Source: Anaerolineales bacterium UBA6128 (GTDB lineage: Bacteria > Chloroflexota > Anaerolineae > UBA1429). Taken from it: DNA of 28,727 nt. Shown one piece after another: positions 23,322 through 28,727 of the stretch; positions within the stretch are counted from its first letter, which is position 1, and each line of letters begins with the position of its first letter. The translations under genes and the position numbers were made by a program. Below the pieces are notes generated by a model. The model saw only the letters and a list, made by a program, of their open reading frames with translations. It was not told the DNA's origin and ran no database searches. The stretch spans positions 1 to 28,727 of the forward strand of contig DIVQ01000071.1 in assembly GCA_002423325.1 (NCBI GenBank). The letters are read 5' to 3'.

Positions 23322-23465
23322 ATGCGTCGACCCACCGGAGAGTGCCGAGAAAGTGTTGGCGTTGCCGGACCTCGGGCGCGGCTGATCCGGCTCATTCAGG
23401 CTGATGACCGGTCGGCGGCGCCGGTGACGAGAACGGGGGACGAGATACAGTCGGTGCCAGGCTAG
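23322..23465 (+). CDS. possible 47-codon ORF, unrecognised
   Basis: ATG 23322 to TAG 23463-23465. The product is basic with a short helix (R-A-R-L-I-R-L-I-Q-A-D-D). The ribosome-binding site is weak and I recognise no motif. It fills the gap between the Cro-like gene and the small coiled-coil genes and runs in the same direction. Confidence 0.28.
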   Translation: MRRPTGECRESVGVAGPRARLIRLIQADDRSAAPVTRTGDEIQSVPG

Positions 23466-23474
23466 TAGTGGGGA

Positions 23475-23816
23475 TTGCAGGATGAGCGAGGTGTTGCGGC
23501 GTTGAACTCCCAGACCCAGATCGACATGGACAAGGTGCGGGCCGATCCCTACTACCGCATGTTCCGCGAGGCAGTGCGGGCGTGGCTGGATGAGTGCCTG
23601 GCAAAGGCAAAGATGAGCGACGCCGGATGCCATGGCCGAGCTGGAGACAGCGGCAGCCCAGACCAGAGCACAGTTGATTGCGCTGTGCGACTCGCGAGCG
23701 GCGGCGAGGACGCAACGCGCAGTGCCGGGGAGGGCCAATGCGTGGATGTCGTTGCTGGAAGCCCGGTGGGGGGCCGAGGTCGTCCAAGGAGGTGTTGTAT
23801 GAACGCCAACGGGTAG
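23475..23816 (+). CDS. hypothetical small early protein; only the first half looks coding
   Basis: The frame runs from TTG 23475 to TAG 23814-23816. Codons about 18-48 look real (D-M-D-K-V-R-A-D-P-Y-Y-R-M-F-R-E-A-V-R-A, then a helical W-L-D-E-C-L-A-K-A-K). After about 23625 it is Gly/Arg/Ser-rich and reads like the shadow of the overlapping gene at 23632-23802. A frameshift near 23612-23632 that once joined the two is possible. Function unknown. Confidence 0.33.
   Translation: MQDERGVAALNSQTQIDMDKVRADPYYRMFREAVRAWLDECLAKAKMSDAGCHGRAGDSGSPDQSTVDCAVRLASGGEDATRSAGEGQCVDVVAGSPVGGRGRPRRCCMNANG
23632..23802 (+). CDS. hypothetical 56-residue protein coupled to the next gene
   Basis: ATG 23632 to TGA 23800-23802. 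The product is helical (M-A-E-L-E-T-A-A-A-Q-T-R-A-Q-L-I-A-L-C) and ends with W-M-S-L-L-E-A-R-W-G-A-E-V-V. Its stop overlaps the ATG of the following gene as ATGA, and the AAGGAGG site of that gene lies within its last codons, typical of compact phage operons. Family not recognised; it could be the 3' part of a gene that begins upstream in another frame. Confidence 0.4.
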   Translation: MAELETAAAQTRAQLIALCDSRAAARTQRAVPGRANAWMSLLEARWGAEVVQGGVV

Positions 23817-24023
23817 GTTCTGGCGCCGGCAGACCGGCTGTGCGACGATCTGGCGCAGCGGTTGGCCGAGGATCGTGTGGCCAGGTGCGCCACTGAGAAG
23901 CGGGTGAGGGAGTTGGAGGAGAGCTGCATGTGGACGGAGGGCACGCTGGCCGCGGTGCGGGCGGAGCTCGCGGGCCTGGTGGAACGCGTGAGGATCGGGG
24001 CGGAGGTCACAGACCATGGCTGA
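23799..24023 (+). pseudogene. small coiled-coil protein interrupted by an amber codon at position 6
   Basis: ATG 23799 has an excellent site (AAGGAGG, 23787-23793). The frame reads M-N-A-N-G, then TAG (23814-23816), then continues open for 68 codons to TGA 24021-24023 as a charged helical protein: L-A-P-A-D-R-L-C-D-D-L-A-Q-R-L, E-K-R-V-R-E-L-E-E-S, L-A-A-V-R-A-E-L-A-G-L-V-E-R-V. The end overlaps the start of the next gene by eight bases. The ribosome-binding site and both overlaps argue that the whole frame was one gene of about 74 codons, broken by a single base change to TAG or read through. Restart at GTG 23877 is possible. Confidence 0.5.
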
Positions 24024-24621
24024 GGACACGACGAAAGAGCTGTTGGACATCTTGCTGGGCCTGCCGCACGCGATCGCTGACAAGCTGAAGGCGCTGGCGA
24101 CTCTGCGCGAGAGAGTGGCAGCCAAGAGAGCTGAGGTGATGCGCTCCAAGGATGAGCTGGAGCAGGCCACCGCGGCGGCGACCATGGCAGCCTGGGCGGA
24201 TGGCGCGATCAACGGGAAGAACCAGGCCGAGCGGGATGTGCAGCTGAAGATGTGGCTCAGCGGGGATGCGCCGACGTACAAGGCGCAAGAAGCCAAGACC
24301 GCCGCGGAGAACGCGCTGACGCGCGCGGAGCTGGCAGCGGAGGCCACGGAGAACGAGGTGAAGGCCATGGTCTACCAGGTGCAGGCGGCGCAGAGCGCGG
24401 CAACGCTGCAGGCAGCCCTCATCAGCTACGAGGACACCGCCATGCTCCATGGCCGCGGGCTACTCGGGCAGGGTGATGCCGGCGTTGCGCAGCGCGACGC
24501 TGATTGCCAGGCCAGGCTGGTAGAGATGCGGGAGCGGCAAGCTCAACGCGATCAGGCGTTATCGCAGGGGCTGATCGGCGAGCGCAATGCCGGCCCGGAG
24601 GCGGATCTGTTTCGAAGGTAG
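24016..24621 (+). CDS. coiled-coil phage-type accessory protein, function unknown
   Basis: ATG 24016 lies nine bases after GGAGG (24002-24006). The 201 residues are almost entirely helical. The first 60 hold a heptad segment (L-K-A-L-A-T-L-R-E-R-V-A-A-K-R-A-E-V-M), then comes a conserved-looking W-A-D-G-A-I-N-G-K-N-Q-A-E-R turn, then a long Ala/Glu coiled coil. Small proteins with a W-A-D-x-x-x-G-K-N-x-x-x-R motif are common in phage early regions next to recombination and single-strand-binding genes; I recall this from experience rather than a named family. Its neighbours, an SSB-tailed protein and a primase-helicase, suggest a role in replication or recombination. The C-terminus (from about 150) is Gln/Arg-rich and probably disordered. 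Confidence 0.62.
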   Translation: MAEDTTKELLDILLGLPHAIADKLKALATLRERVAAKRAEVMRSKDELEQATAAATMAAWADGAINGKNQAERDVQLKMWLSGDAPTYKAQEAKTAAENALTRAELAAEATENEVKAMVYQVQAAQSAATLQAALISYEDTAMLHGRGLLGQGDAGVAQRDADCQARLVEMRERQAQRDQALSQGLIGERNAGPEADLFRR

Positions 24622-24657
24622 TTTCGTGCATCGTAGCATCAGGCAGGAGGAGGAACG

Positions 24658-25512
24658 ATGGAACCGAGTTGGCTCGATACGGCGAATGACATCGACCAGA
24701 GCACCATTGAGGTCGATCAGAAGAGTTACCCGTTCATCCAGTGGGTGAACGGGGACCGCAAGCTGCGGGCTGCCGGCGGGGTGCCCTATACGGGCGGGTG
24801 GGCGATGCAGTGCACGCATATGGACGTGGAGACGCTGCCGGGCTGGACGCGCGGGGAACTGGAGCATGGTGCCGGTACGACGGAGTGCTGGTTCAAGCGC
24901 GATCTGACGGTGGCGCTGATCCGCAGCCGCAAGGCCTGGACGGTGACCGCTCGGGATGGCACGACGCAGCTCTTTGCGTGGGACCAGTATGACGCGGCGC
25001 GCACCCTGGGGCAGCCCAGGGGCAAGCTGCAGGTGCTGGCGTTCGTGCAGGGGCTGGATCCGGTGCTGCACGGCCCGTTCATGCTCACCCTGAAGGGTTC
25101 GTACGCGCGGGCGATCACTGACACGTTGATCCCGCTGCTCAACAAGCAGGTGATCGGCGTGGCGAATGCGGCCAACGCCAAGCGCGGGGTAAAAGCACGG
25201 TTCCCGTACCGGGCGTTCTGGGTGACGATCGGCCCGGACCGGGAGGTTTCGGGCGAGCCGCGCTTTACGACGGTGGGCAAGGCGCCGAACACGCAGCAGG
25301 TGGTTTTGCCGGTGGCGCTGGGTCTGGCGGACAAGCTGACGATGCAGGATGTGGCCAGGCTGTTCGTGGGGGCCGAACTGCTTCGGATGGCCACGGCGGT
25401 CTTCGAGGAAGCGGAGACCTGGGCCACGGCGCTGACGAAGGCGCCGGAGCCGGCGGTCGAAGCGACAACGGAGGCCACGACGGGTATGGGCGAGGAGCCG
25501 ATCCCGTTCTAG
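24658..25512 (+). CDS. putative ssDNA-binding replication protein with SSB-type C-terminal tip
   Basis: ATG 24658 follows a very strong AGGAGGAGG (24645-24653). The 284-residue protein has a folded part to about residue 255, with W-A-M-Q-C-T-H near 44-50, W-F-K-R-D-L-T-V-A-L-I, and F-W-V-T-I-G-P-D. A linker of Ala, Glu, Thr and Pro follows, and the last eight residues are M-G-E-E-P-I-P-F. Flexible linker plus acidic residues plus I-P-F at the very end is the SSB-Ct signature (D-D-D-I-P-F in E. coli) that docks repair and replication proteins. It lies directly upstream of the primase-helicase. The core is not an obvious classical OB-fold SSB by eye, so ssDNA binding is inferred from tail and context. 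Confidence 0.6.
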   Translation: MEPSWLDTANDIDQSTIEVDQKSYPFIQWVNGDRKLRAAGGVPYTGGWAMQCTHMDVETLPGWTRGELEHGAGTTECWFKRDLTVALIRSRKAWTVTARDGTTQLFAWDQYDAARTLGQPRGKLQVLAFVQGLDPVLHGPFMLTLKGSYARAITDTLIPLLNKQVIGVANAANAKRGVKARFPYRAFWVTIGPDREVSGEPRFTTVGKAPNTQQVVLPVALGLADKLTMQDVARLFVGAELLRMATAVFEEAETWATALTKAPEPAVEATTEATTGMGEEPIPF

Positions 25513-25537
25513 GGCGCTGGGCCCGATGGAACGGATG

Positions 25538-25623
25538 GGTGAGGGCATCGCGGCGGGCACTCGGTGCGAGAGAACTCGCAACCGAGAGTACTGATTAGGC
25601 CGGCTCGAATCCGGCCCCTCACC
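25538..25623 (+). ncRNA. structured, tRNA-like element upstream of the primase gene
   Basis: The ends pair perfectly: GGTGAGGG (25538-25545) with CCCTCACC (25616-25623). Inside are a hairpin with TGCGAG-AGAA-CTCGCA (25565-25580), extended by CTCGG/CCGAG, and a second hairpin GGCCGG-CTCGAAT-CCGGCC (25598-25616) that looks like a tRNA T-arm (T-C-G-A-A-T loop). Closing stem to T-arm spacing matches a class II tRNA, but I find no proper D-arm or 7-base anticodon loop. It may be a decayed tRNA, a tRNA-like leader or an attachment site. Confidence 0.4.
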
Positions 25624-25666
25624 ACAGCGTACGCATGCACCCGTAGCTCACCGGTGAGGAGTGATG

Positions 25667-26341
25667 ATGGCAAATCTGCTGGAGGCGGCACTCTGGTATG
25701 CCAAACGCGGGTGGGCGGTGTTCCCGTGCAAGCCGGGCGCTAAGGCCTCGCTGACCGAGCACGGCTTTGAGGATGCGACGACCAACAAGGGCATCATCCG
25801 CGCCTGGTGGGCGGCGCACCCGAACGCCAATATCGGGGTGAGTTGTGGGGCCTCGGGGCTGGCGGTGATCGACGTGGATGTGAAGGGGGGCAAGCCGGGG
25901 TTGGAGTCGTGGCGCGACCTGCTGCAACTGCATGGCCAAGCGATCGGCGAGACGGTGACCAGCGAGACGCCCTCGGGCGGGATGCACCTGATCTATACGC
26001 AGAACGGCACGCCGATCGGCTGCACGGTGGACACGCTGGCAGAGGGGATCGATACGCGCGGTACCGGCGGGTATATCGTGGTGCCGCCGAGCGTGACGCC
26101 GGATGGGGACTACCACTGGGCGATGCACTCTGGGCCCCACCAGCGCGCGCTGCAGCCGTTCCCAGATGCGCTGGTGCCGTCGCTGCAGCGCAGGGCGGAC
26201 ATGCCGGCGGACCAGGTGACGGACGGCATCAAGACGGGCCGGCGGAACGTGACGCTGGCGAGCCTGGCGGGCACGATGCGCCGGCGGGGAATGTCGGCAG
26301 AGGCGATCACGCTGGCGCTGCTGGCGGAGAACCAGCGCTGA
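25667..26341 (+). CDS. bifunctional primase-polymerase (PrimPol) N-terminal half, ends at an in-frame TGA
   Basis: ATG 25667 is chosen for its spacing from GAGGAG (25656-25661); ATG 25664 and GTG 25661 also fit. The product has the Prim-Pol (PF09250-type) features: A-L-W-Y-A-K-R-G-W-A-V-F-P-C, G-F-E-D-A-T-T, the metal-binding V-I-D-V-D with Asp69 and Asp71, S-G-G-M-H-L-I-Y with His107, and D-T-R-G-T-G-G-Y-I-V-V-P-P-S. A PriCT-1-like segment follows (G-R-R-N-V-T-L-A-S-L-A-G-T-M-R-R-R-G-M). The frame stops at TGA 26339-26341, exactly where relatives continue with Cys (R-C-x-P-P-L-x-E-D-E-V). The same frame continues after the stop, so one full gene of about 705 codons was probably split by a single TGC/TGT-to-TGA change. 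The primase part alone may remain active. Confidence 0.85.
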   Translation: MANLLEAALWYAKRGWAVFPCKPGAKASLTEHGFEDATTNKGIIRAWWAAHPNANIGVSCGASGLAVIDVDVKGGKPGLESWRDLLQLHGQAIGETVTSETPSGGMHLIYTQNGTPIGCTVDTLAEGIDTRGTGGYIVVPPSVTPDGDYHWAMHSGPHQRALQPFPDALVPSLQRRADMPADQVTDGIKTGRRNVTLASLAGTMRRRGMSAEAITLALLAENQR

Positions 26342-26365
26342 GAGGAGCCGCTGCCCGAGGATGAA

Positions 26366-27781
26366 GTGCGCACGATCGCGGCTTCGATCGCGCAGTACGC
26401 GCCAGGTGAGGACGAAGAGGCGCTGCACCTGACGGACCTGGGGAACGCCGAGCGCCTGGTGCGGCGCTACGGGACAGACATTCGCTACTGCGCGCAGCTC
26501 AGCGGCTGGCTGTGTTGGGACGGCAAACGCTGGGCGCGCGACATGACCGGCGAGGTGCAGCGCATGGCCCAGCAGGTGGCGCGGGGCTTGTACGCGGAGG
26601 CGGCGGCCTGCGCGGACAAGCGGCGCCGGCGGGCGATCGCCGGCTTTGCGCGGGCGTGCGAAAGCGCGGCCAGGCAACGCGCGATGTTGGACCTGGCTTG
26701 GAGCCAGCCGGGGATCGCGGTGCTGCCGGAGGTGTTCGACGCGCAGCCCTGGCTGTTCAACTGCGCGAACGGCACGCTGGACCTGAGAACGGGCGAACTG
26801 AGGCCGCACGCGCGCGAGGACATGCTGACGGTGCTCTGCCCGACGCCCTATGACCCGGAGGCCAGTTATCCGCTCTGGTTCGAGTTTCAGGAGCAGATCA
26901 CGAATGGCGATATGGAGCTGCTGTGCCACAAGCAGCGCGCCTACGGCTATGCGCTGACGGGCGTGACGATCGAGCAGTGCCTGTTCATCTTGTATGGCAC
27001 CGGCGCGAATGGCAAGAGCACGGAGCTGGGGGTGATCCGCGAGGTGCTGGGCGATGACTATGCGCTGCACACGCCCACTGAGACGCTGCTGGTGCGCGAT
27101 CGAGCCGGCGGGATCCCCAACGATGTGGCCCGGCTGCGCGGGGCGCGCTATGTGACGGCGGTGGAGGCCGAGGGCGGACGCCGGCTGGCCGAGTCGCTGA
27201 TCAAGCAGATGACCGGCGGAGACCCGATCGCGGCCAGGTTCATGCGCGCGGAGTGGTTCGAATTCATGCCGACGCACAAGCTGTTCCTGGCGGTGAATCA
27301 CAAGCCGATTATCCGCGGGACGGACAAGGGTATCTGGCGACGCATCCGGCTGTGGCCGTATACGACGACGATCCCGGATGACAAGCAGGACAAGGACCTG
27401 GCCAACAATCTGCAAGCCGAGGCACCGGGCATTCTTGCGTGGCTGGTGGAGGGCTGCCTGGAGTGGCGCCGGCTGGGGCTGGGCATGCCGCAGTCGGTGC
27501 AGCGCGCGACGGGGGCCTACCAGGCGGAGATGGATGTGCTGGGCGGGTTCATCGAGGACGAGTGCGTCGAGGCGACGACGGCCACGGTCTCTGCCAAGGA
27601 CCTGTACTCAGCCTACACTGACTGGTGCGAACGAAATGGTGAAAGGGCCATGACCAAGCAGGCTTTTGGGCTGCGGTTGCAGGAGCGCGGGTTCTCAGCC
27701 TTTACGATCGGTCACAACAACGTGCGCGCCTGGAAAGGCGTGGGTCTTGTGGAGCAGGACAGCGCCGGGAGAAGCAGTTGA
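26366..27781 (+). CDS. SF3 helicase / D5-like replicative ATPase half of the primase-helicase
   Basis: This is the same frame as the PrimPol gene after its TGA. GTG 26366 is the first start, without a clear ribosome-binding site. Residues about 25-150 are the D5-type N-terminal domain (W-L-C-W-D-G-K-R-W, then F-N-C-A-N-G-T-L-D-L-R-T-G-E-L). The helicase follows: Walker A G-T-G-A-N-G-K-S-T at 211-219, Walker B-like R-Y-V-T-A-V-E-A-E, the G-G-D-P-I-A-A-R loop, and the sensor L-F-L-A-V-N-H-K-P before an R-R-I-R arginine-finger region. The C-terminal part holds a winged-helix-like S-A-K-D-L-Y-S-A-Y-T-D-W-C. Such proteins unwind origins of phages, satellites and plasmids. The iteron cluster just downstream could be its target. 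If no restart occurs, it is silent. Confidence 0.88.
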   Translation: MRTIAASIAQYAPGEDEEALHLTDLGNAERLVRRYGTDIRYCAQLSGWLCWDGKRWARDMTGEVQRMAQQVARGLYAEAAACADKRRRRAIAGFARACESAARQRAMLDLAWSQPGIAVLPEVFDAQPWLFNCANGTLDLRTGELRPHAREDMLTVLCPTPYDPEASYPLWFEFQEQITNGDMELLCHKQRAYGYALTGVTIEQCLFILYGTGANGKSTELGVIREVLGDDYALHTPTETLLVRDRAGGIPNDVARLRGARYVTAVEAEGGRRLAESLIKQMTGGDPIAARFMRAEWFEFMPTHKLFLAVNHKPIIRGTDKGIWRRIRLWPYTTTIPDDKQDKDLANNLQAEAPGILAWLVEGCLEWRRLGLGMPQSVQRATGAYQAEMDVLGGFIEDECVEATTATVSAKDLYSAYTDWCERNGERAMTKQAFGLRLQERGFSAFTIGHNNVRAWKGVGLVEQDSAGRSS

Positions 27782-27790
27782 CCTTGCAGG

Positions 27791-27934
27791 TGCGAGCATG
27801 CGAGCATGGCGGGCGCCATTTCCCGGATTAACAAGCTCGTGGAATACCCCTCGCGTGGTGATGCGGAAAACCGCGCTCGCAGCGCTCGCATGCTCGCATT
27901 CCGTGGAGCAAGAGCCGCCAGCGGTATTGCGAGC
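27791..27934. repeat. iteron cluster: six TGCGAGC sites in both orientations (possible origin)
   Basis: TGCGAGC occurs at 27791-27797, 27799-27805 and 27928-27934, and the reverse GCTCGCA at 27875-27881, 27884-27890 and 27892-27898. The outer pairs make a perfect 15-base inverted repeat (27791-27805 against 27884-27898). The cluster begins 10 bases after the helicase stop in an otherwise gene-free stretch. This is the layout of an initiator-binding origin or a replication-control site. Confidence 0.55.
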
Positions 27935-27977
27935 GAGGACCATGCTGGTTCCTACTCATGCTGGGAGGTCATGTGTG

Positions 27978-28271
27978 ATGAGAGCAACAAGACGCGACGC
28001 GAACCACGCCGAGTTGACGGGCTACCTGCAGCAGTGCGGCTGGCGCGTGGTGGACACCGCGGCGGTAGGACCGAACGCCGTGCCGGGCTTTCCGGATGCT
28101 CTGGCCGTGCACGGCGAGACCGTGGTAGCGTGCGAGTTCAAAGCCGCGAGAGGGCAACTGACGCCCGACGAGCAGGCGTTCCGGCTGTCATGGCCGGGGC
28201 ACTACGCCGTGCTGCGCACGCTCGATGACGTGCTGACAATGACGCGCACGTACCTGGTGGGCAAGCTGTGA
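27978..28271 (+). CDS. VRR-NUC-type nuclease
   Basis: ATG 27978 (GTG 27975 directly before it) follows GGGAGG at 27963-27968. The 97-residue product starts R-R-D-A-N-H-A-E-L-T-G-Y-L, has G-F-P-D-A-L-A-V (metal-binding Asp), then V-V-A-C-E-F-K-A (the E-x-K of the PD-(D/E)xK fold), then L-T-P-D-E-Q-A-F and a closing strand A-V-L-R-T-L-D-D-V. Stand-alone VRR-NUC proteins of about 90-110 residues are typical of phages and cut branched DNA such as Holliday junctions or flaps. Its position after the primase-helicase and iterons fits a replication/recombination operon. A longer frame extends upstream but overlaps the helicase end and the iterons and is not supported. Confidence 0.82.
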   Translation: MRATRRDANHAELTGYLQQCGWRVVDTAAVGPNAVPGFPDALAVHGETVVACEFKAARGQLTPDEQAFRLSWPGHYAVLRTLDDVLTMTRTYLVGKL

Positions 28272-28293
28272 CGGGCGGGGCCGGAGCGAGGGC

Positions 28294-28452
28294 GTGAGAG
28301 ACGCCGCGGGCCGTTCGACCCGGCCCGCCGCCCCTACAGCCGCCAAATACCACGCGCTGCGGGTCGGCGGCTCGCCGCAGCAACGATGTCGTTACTGTCT
28401 GCTGGTACCAGTGCCGAAGGGGTCCGCGTCCGGTCCGCAGAGGGGTAAATGA
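28294..28452 (+). CDS. possible 52-codon ORF with a C-x-x-C pair, unrecognised
   Basis: GTG 28294 to TGA 28450-28452. It contains R-C-R-Y-C, which could be half of a zinc site, in a basic context. Its stop overlaps ATG 28449 (ATGA), which opens another frame that stays open to the window edge. The ribosome-binding site is poor and composition is not decisive. Confidence 0.25.
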   Translation: MRDAAGRSTRPAAPTAAKYHALRVGGSPQQRCRYCLLVPVPKGSASGPQRGK

Positions 28453-28563
28453 ACCCGGAACCCACGGCCAGCATCGGGAGCGTCCGCACCGACAGGCTGC
28501 CGCTACCAGCCACGCACAACACACGCCCTGCGCGGAGCGGCGCGCGGGCAGGAGGGGATCAGG

Positions 28564-28727
28564 ATGCAAGCGCGCGAGTACGTGCATTGGGGCAGGGATG
28601 CCTACGGAAGCAGCCGGCTGCCAAAGAGCGCAGTGGGTGCTCTGGAGAGCTTTGCGAGGGCGGCGCGCAGCGGCAGCGGAATCCGCGGCGTGCCGGCGTT
28701 CGGGTCAAATGGCGTGACGGTGTTCGT
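28564..28727 (+). CDS. hypothetical protein, 3' truncated by the window edge
   Basis: ATG 28564 follows GGAGGGG (28551-28557). The visible 54 residues read M-Q-A-R-E-Y-V-H-W-G-R-D-A-Y-G, then K-S-A-V-G-A-L-E-S-F-A-R-A-A-R and a Gly-rich turn. The frame is open to the end of the window. I do not recognise a family. Position and direction place it in the phage-like operon. An overlapping frame from ATG 28449 is also open to the edge, but it has no ribosome-binding site. Confidence 0.45.
   Translation, partial: MQAREYVHWGRDAYGSSRLPKSAVGALESFARAARSGSGIRGVPAFGSNGVTVF

Noticed and set aside
25538..25623. Calling a functional tRNA gene
   Set aside because: The acceptor-like stem and T-arm fit, but no 5-bp anticodon stem with a 7-base loop (T33, purine 37) and no D-arm can be drawn; kept only as a tRNA-like element.
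23799..26366. Stop-codon recoding across the phage-like module
   Set aside because: One disruption is TAG and the other TGA, other genes in the module end normally at both TAG and TGA, and no suppressor tRNA is visible; mutation or error is simpler.
25619..27415. 598-codon minus-strand open frame opposite the primase-helicase
   Set aside because: Arg/His/Gln-rich composition typical of the antisense of a GC-rich gene; the plus strand holds clear PrimPol and helicase motifs.

Overview
The window looks like a high-GC chromosome segment from Chloroflexota (an Anaerolineae/Caldilinea-type organism is my best guess). Three sequence habits support this: a solute-binding protein whose N-terminal linker is built from V-V-E-K-E-V-T units, a secreted FG-GAP protein with a VTPTATP linker, and a giant multidomain secreted protein ending in an LPLIVR-type tail. 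Taxonomy rests on these habits only; there is no rRNA or tRNA gene in the window.

Layout. (A) 1-1067: the 3' end of a large NRPS/PKS-type gene (thioesterase end), overlapped by an Sfp-type phosphopantetheinyl transferase that would activate its carrier domains. (B) 1118-8872: a carbohydrate-use locus with a GntR/FCD regulator (strong promoter, palindromic operator), Dpp/Opp-type ABC permeases, a family-5 solute-binding lipoprotein, a GH10 xylanase-like gene, a UROD-family protein and, convergently, a GH27 alpha-galactosidase. The genes from the permeases to the GH10 are broken: dppB is fused to dppC by an internal deletion, the binding protein has two frameshifts, and the GH10 has lost its central part. 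(C) 9060-11050: a serine recombinase gene whose catalytic serine is replaced by phenylalanine and whose 3' end is frameshifted, bracketed by an 11-bp direct repeat. (D) 11241-21878: a two-gene minus-strand operon for very large secreted proteins, a 3020-residue adhesin-like protein followed 3 bp later by an FG-GAP protein. They share a roughly 100-residue domain. A near-consensus promoter lies upstream. (E) 22302-28727: a phage- or plasmid-like lysogeny and replication module with a CI-like repressor, a divergent Cro-like gene, shared 12-bp operators, a tiny ORF under a LexA/SOS box, coiled-coil small proteins, a 284-residue protein ending in an SSB-type tail, a PrimPol plus SF3 helicase split by an in-frame TGA, a cluster of six TGCGAGC iterons and a VRR-NUC nuclease.

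How it works together. Region B would sense, import and hydrolyse hemicellulose oligosaccharides, but as read here its importer and xylanase cannot work. Region D would build a surface or extracellular structure. Region E is the most interesting part: the repressor has no self-cleavage domain, while a 43-codon ORF tail-to-tail with it has a promoter overlapped by a consensus SOS box. This is the arrangement expected of an SOS-induced antirepressor. Nonsense codons in two region E genes and frameshifts elsewhere mean that either the segment is decaying or the assembly carries errors; read mapping would separate the two.
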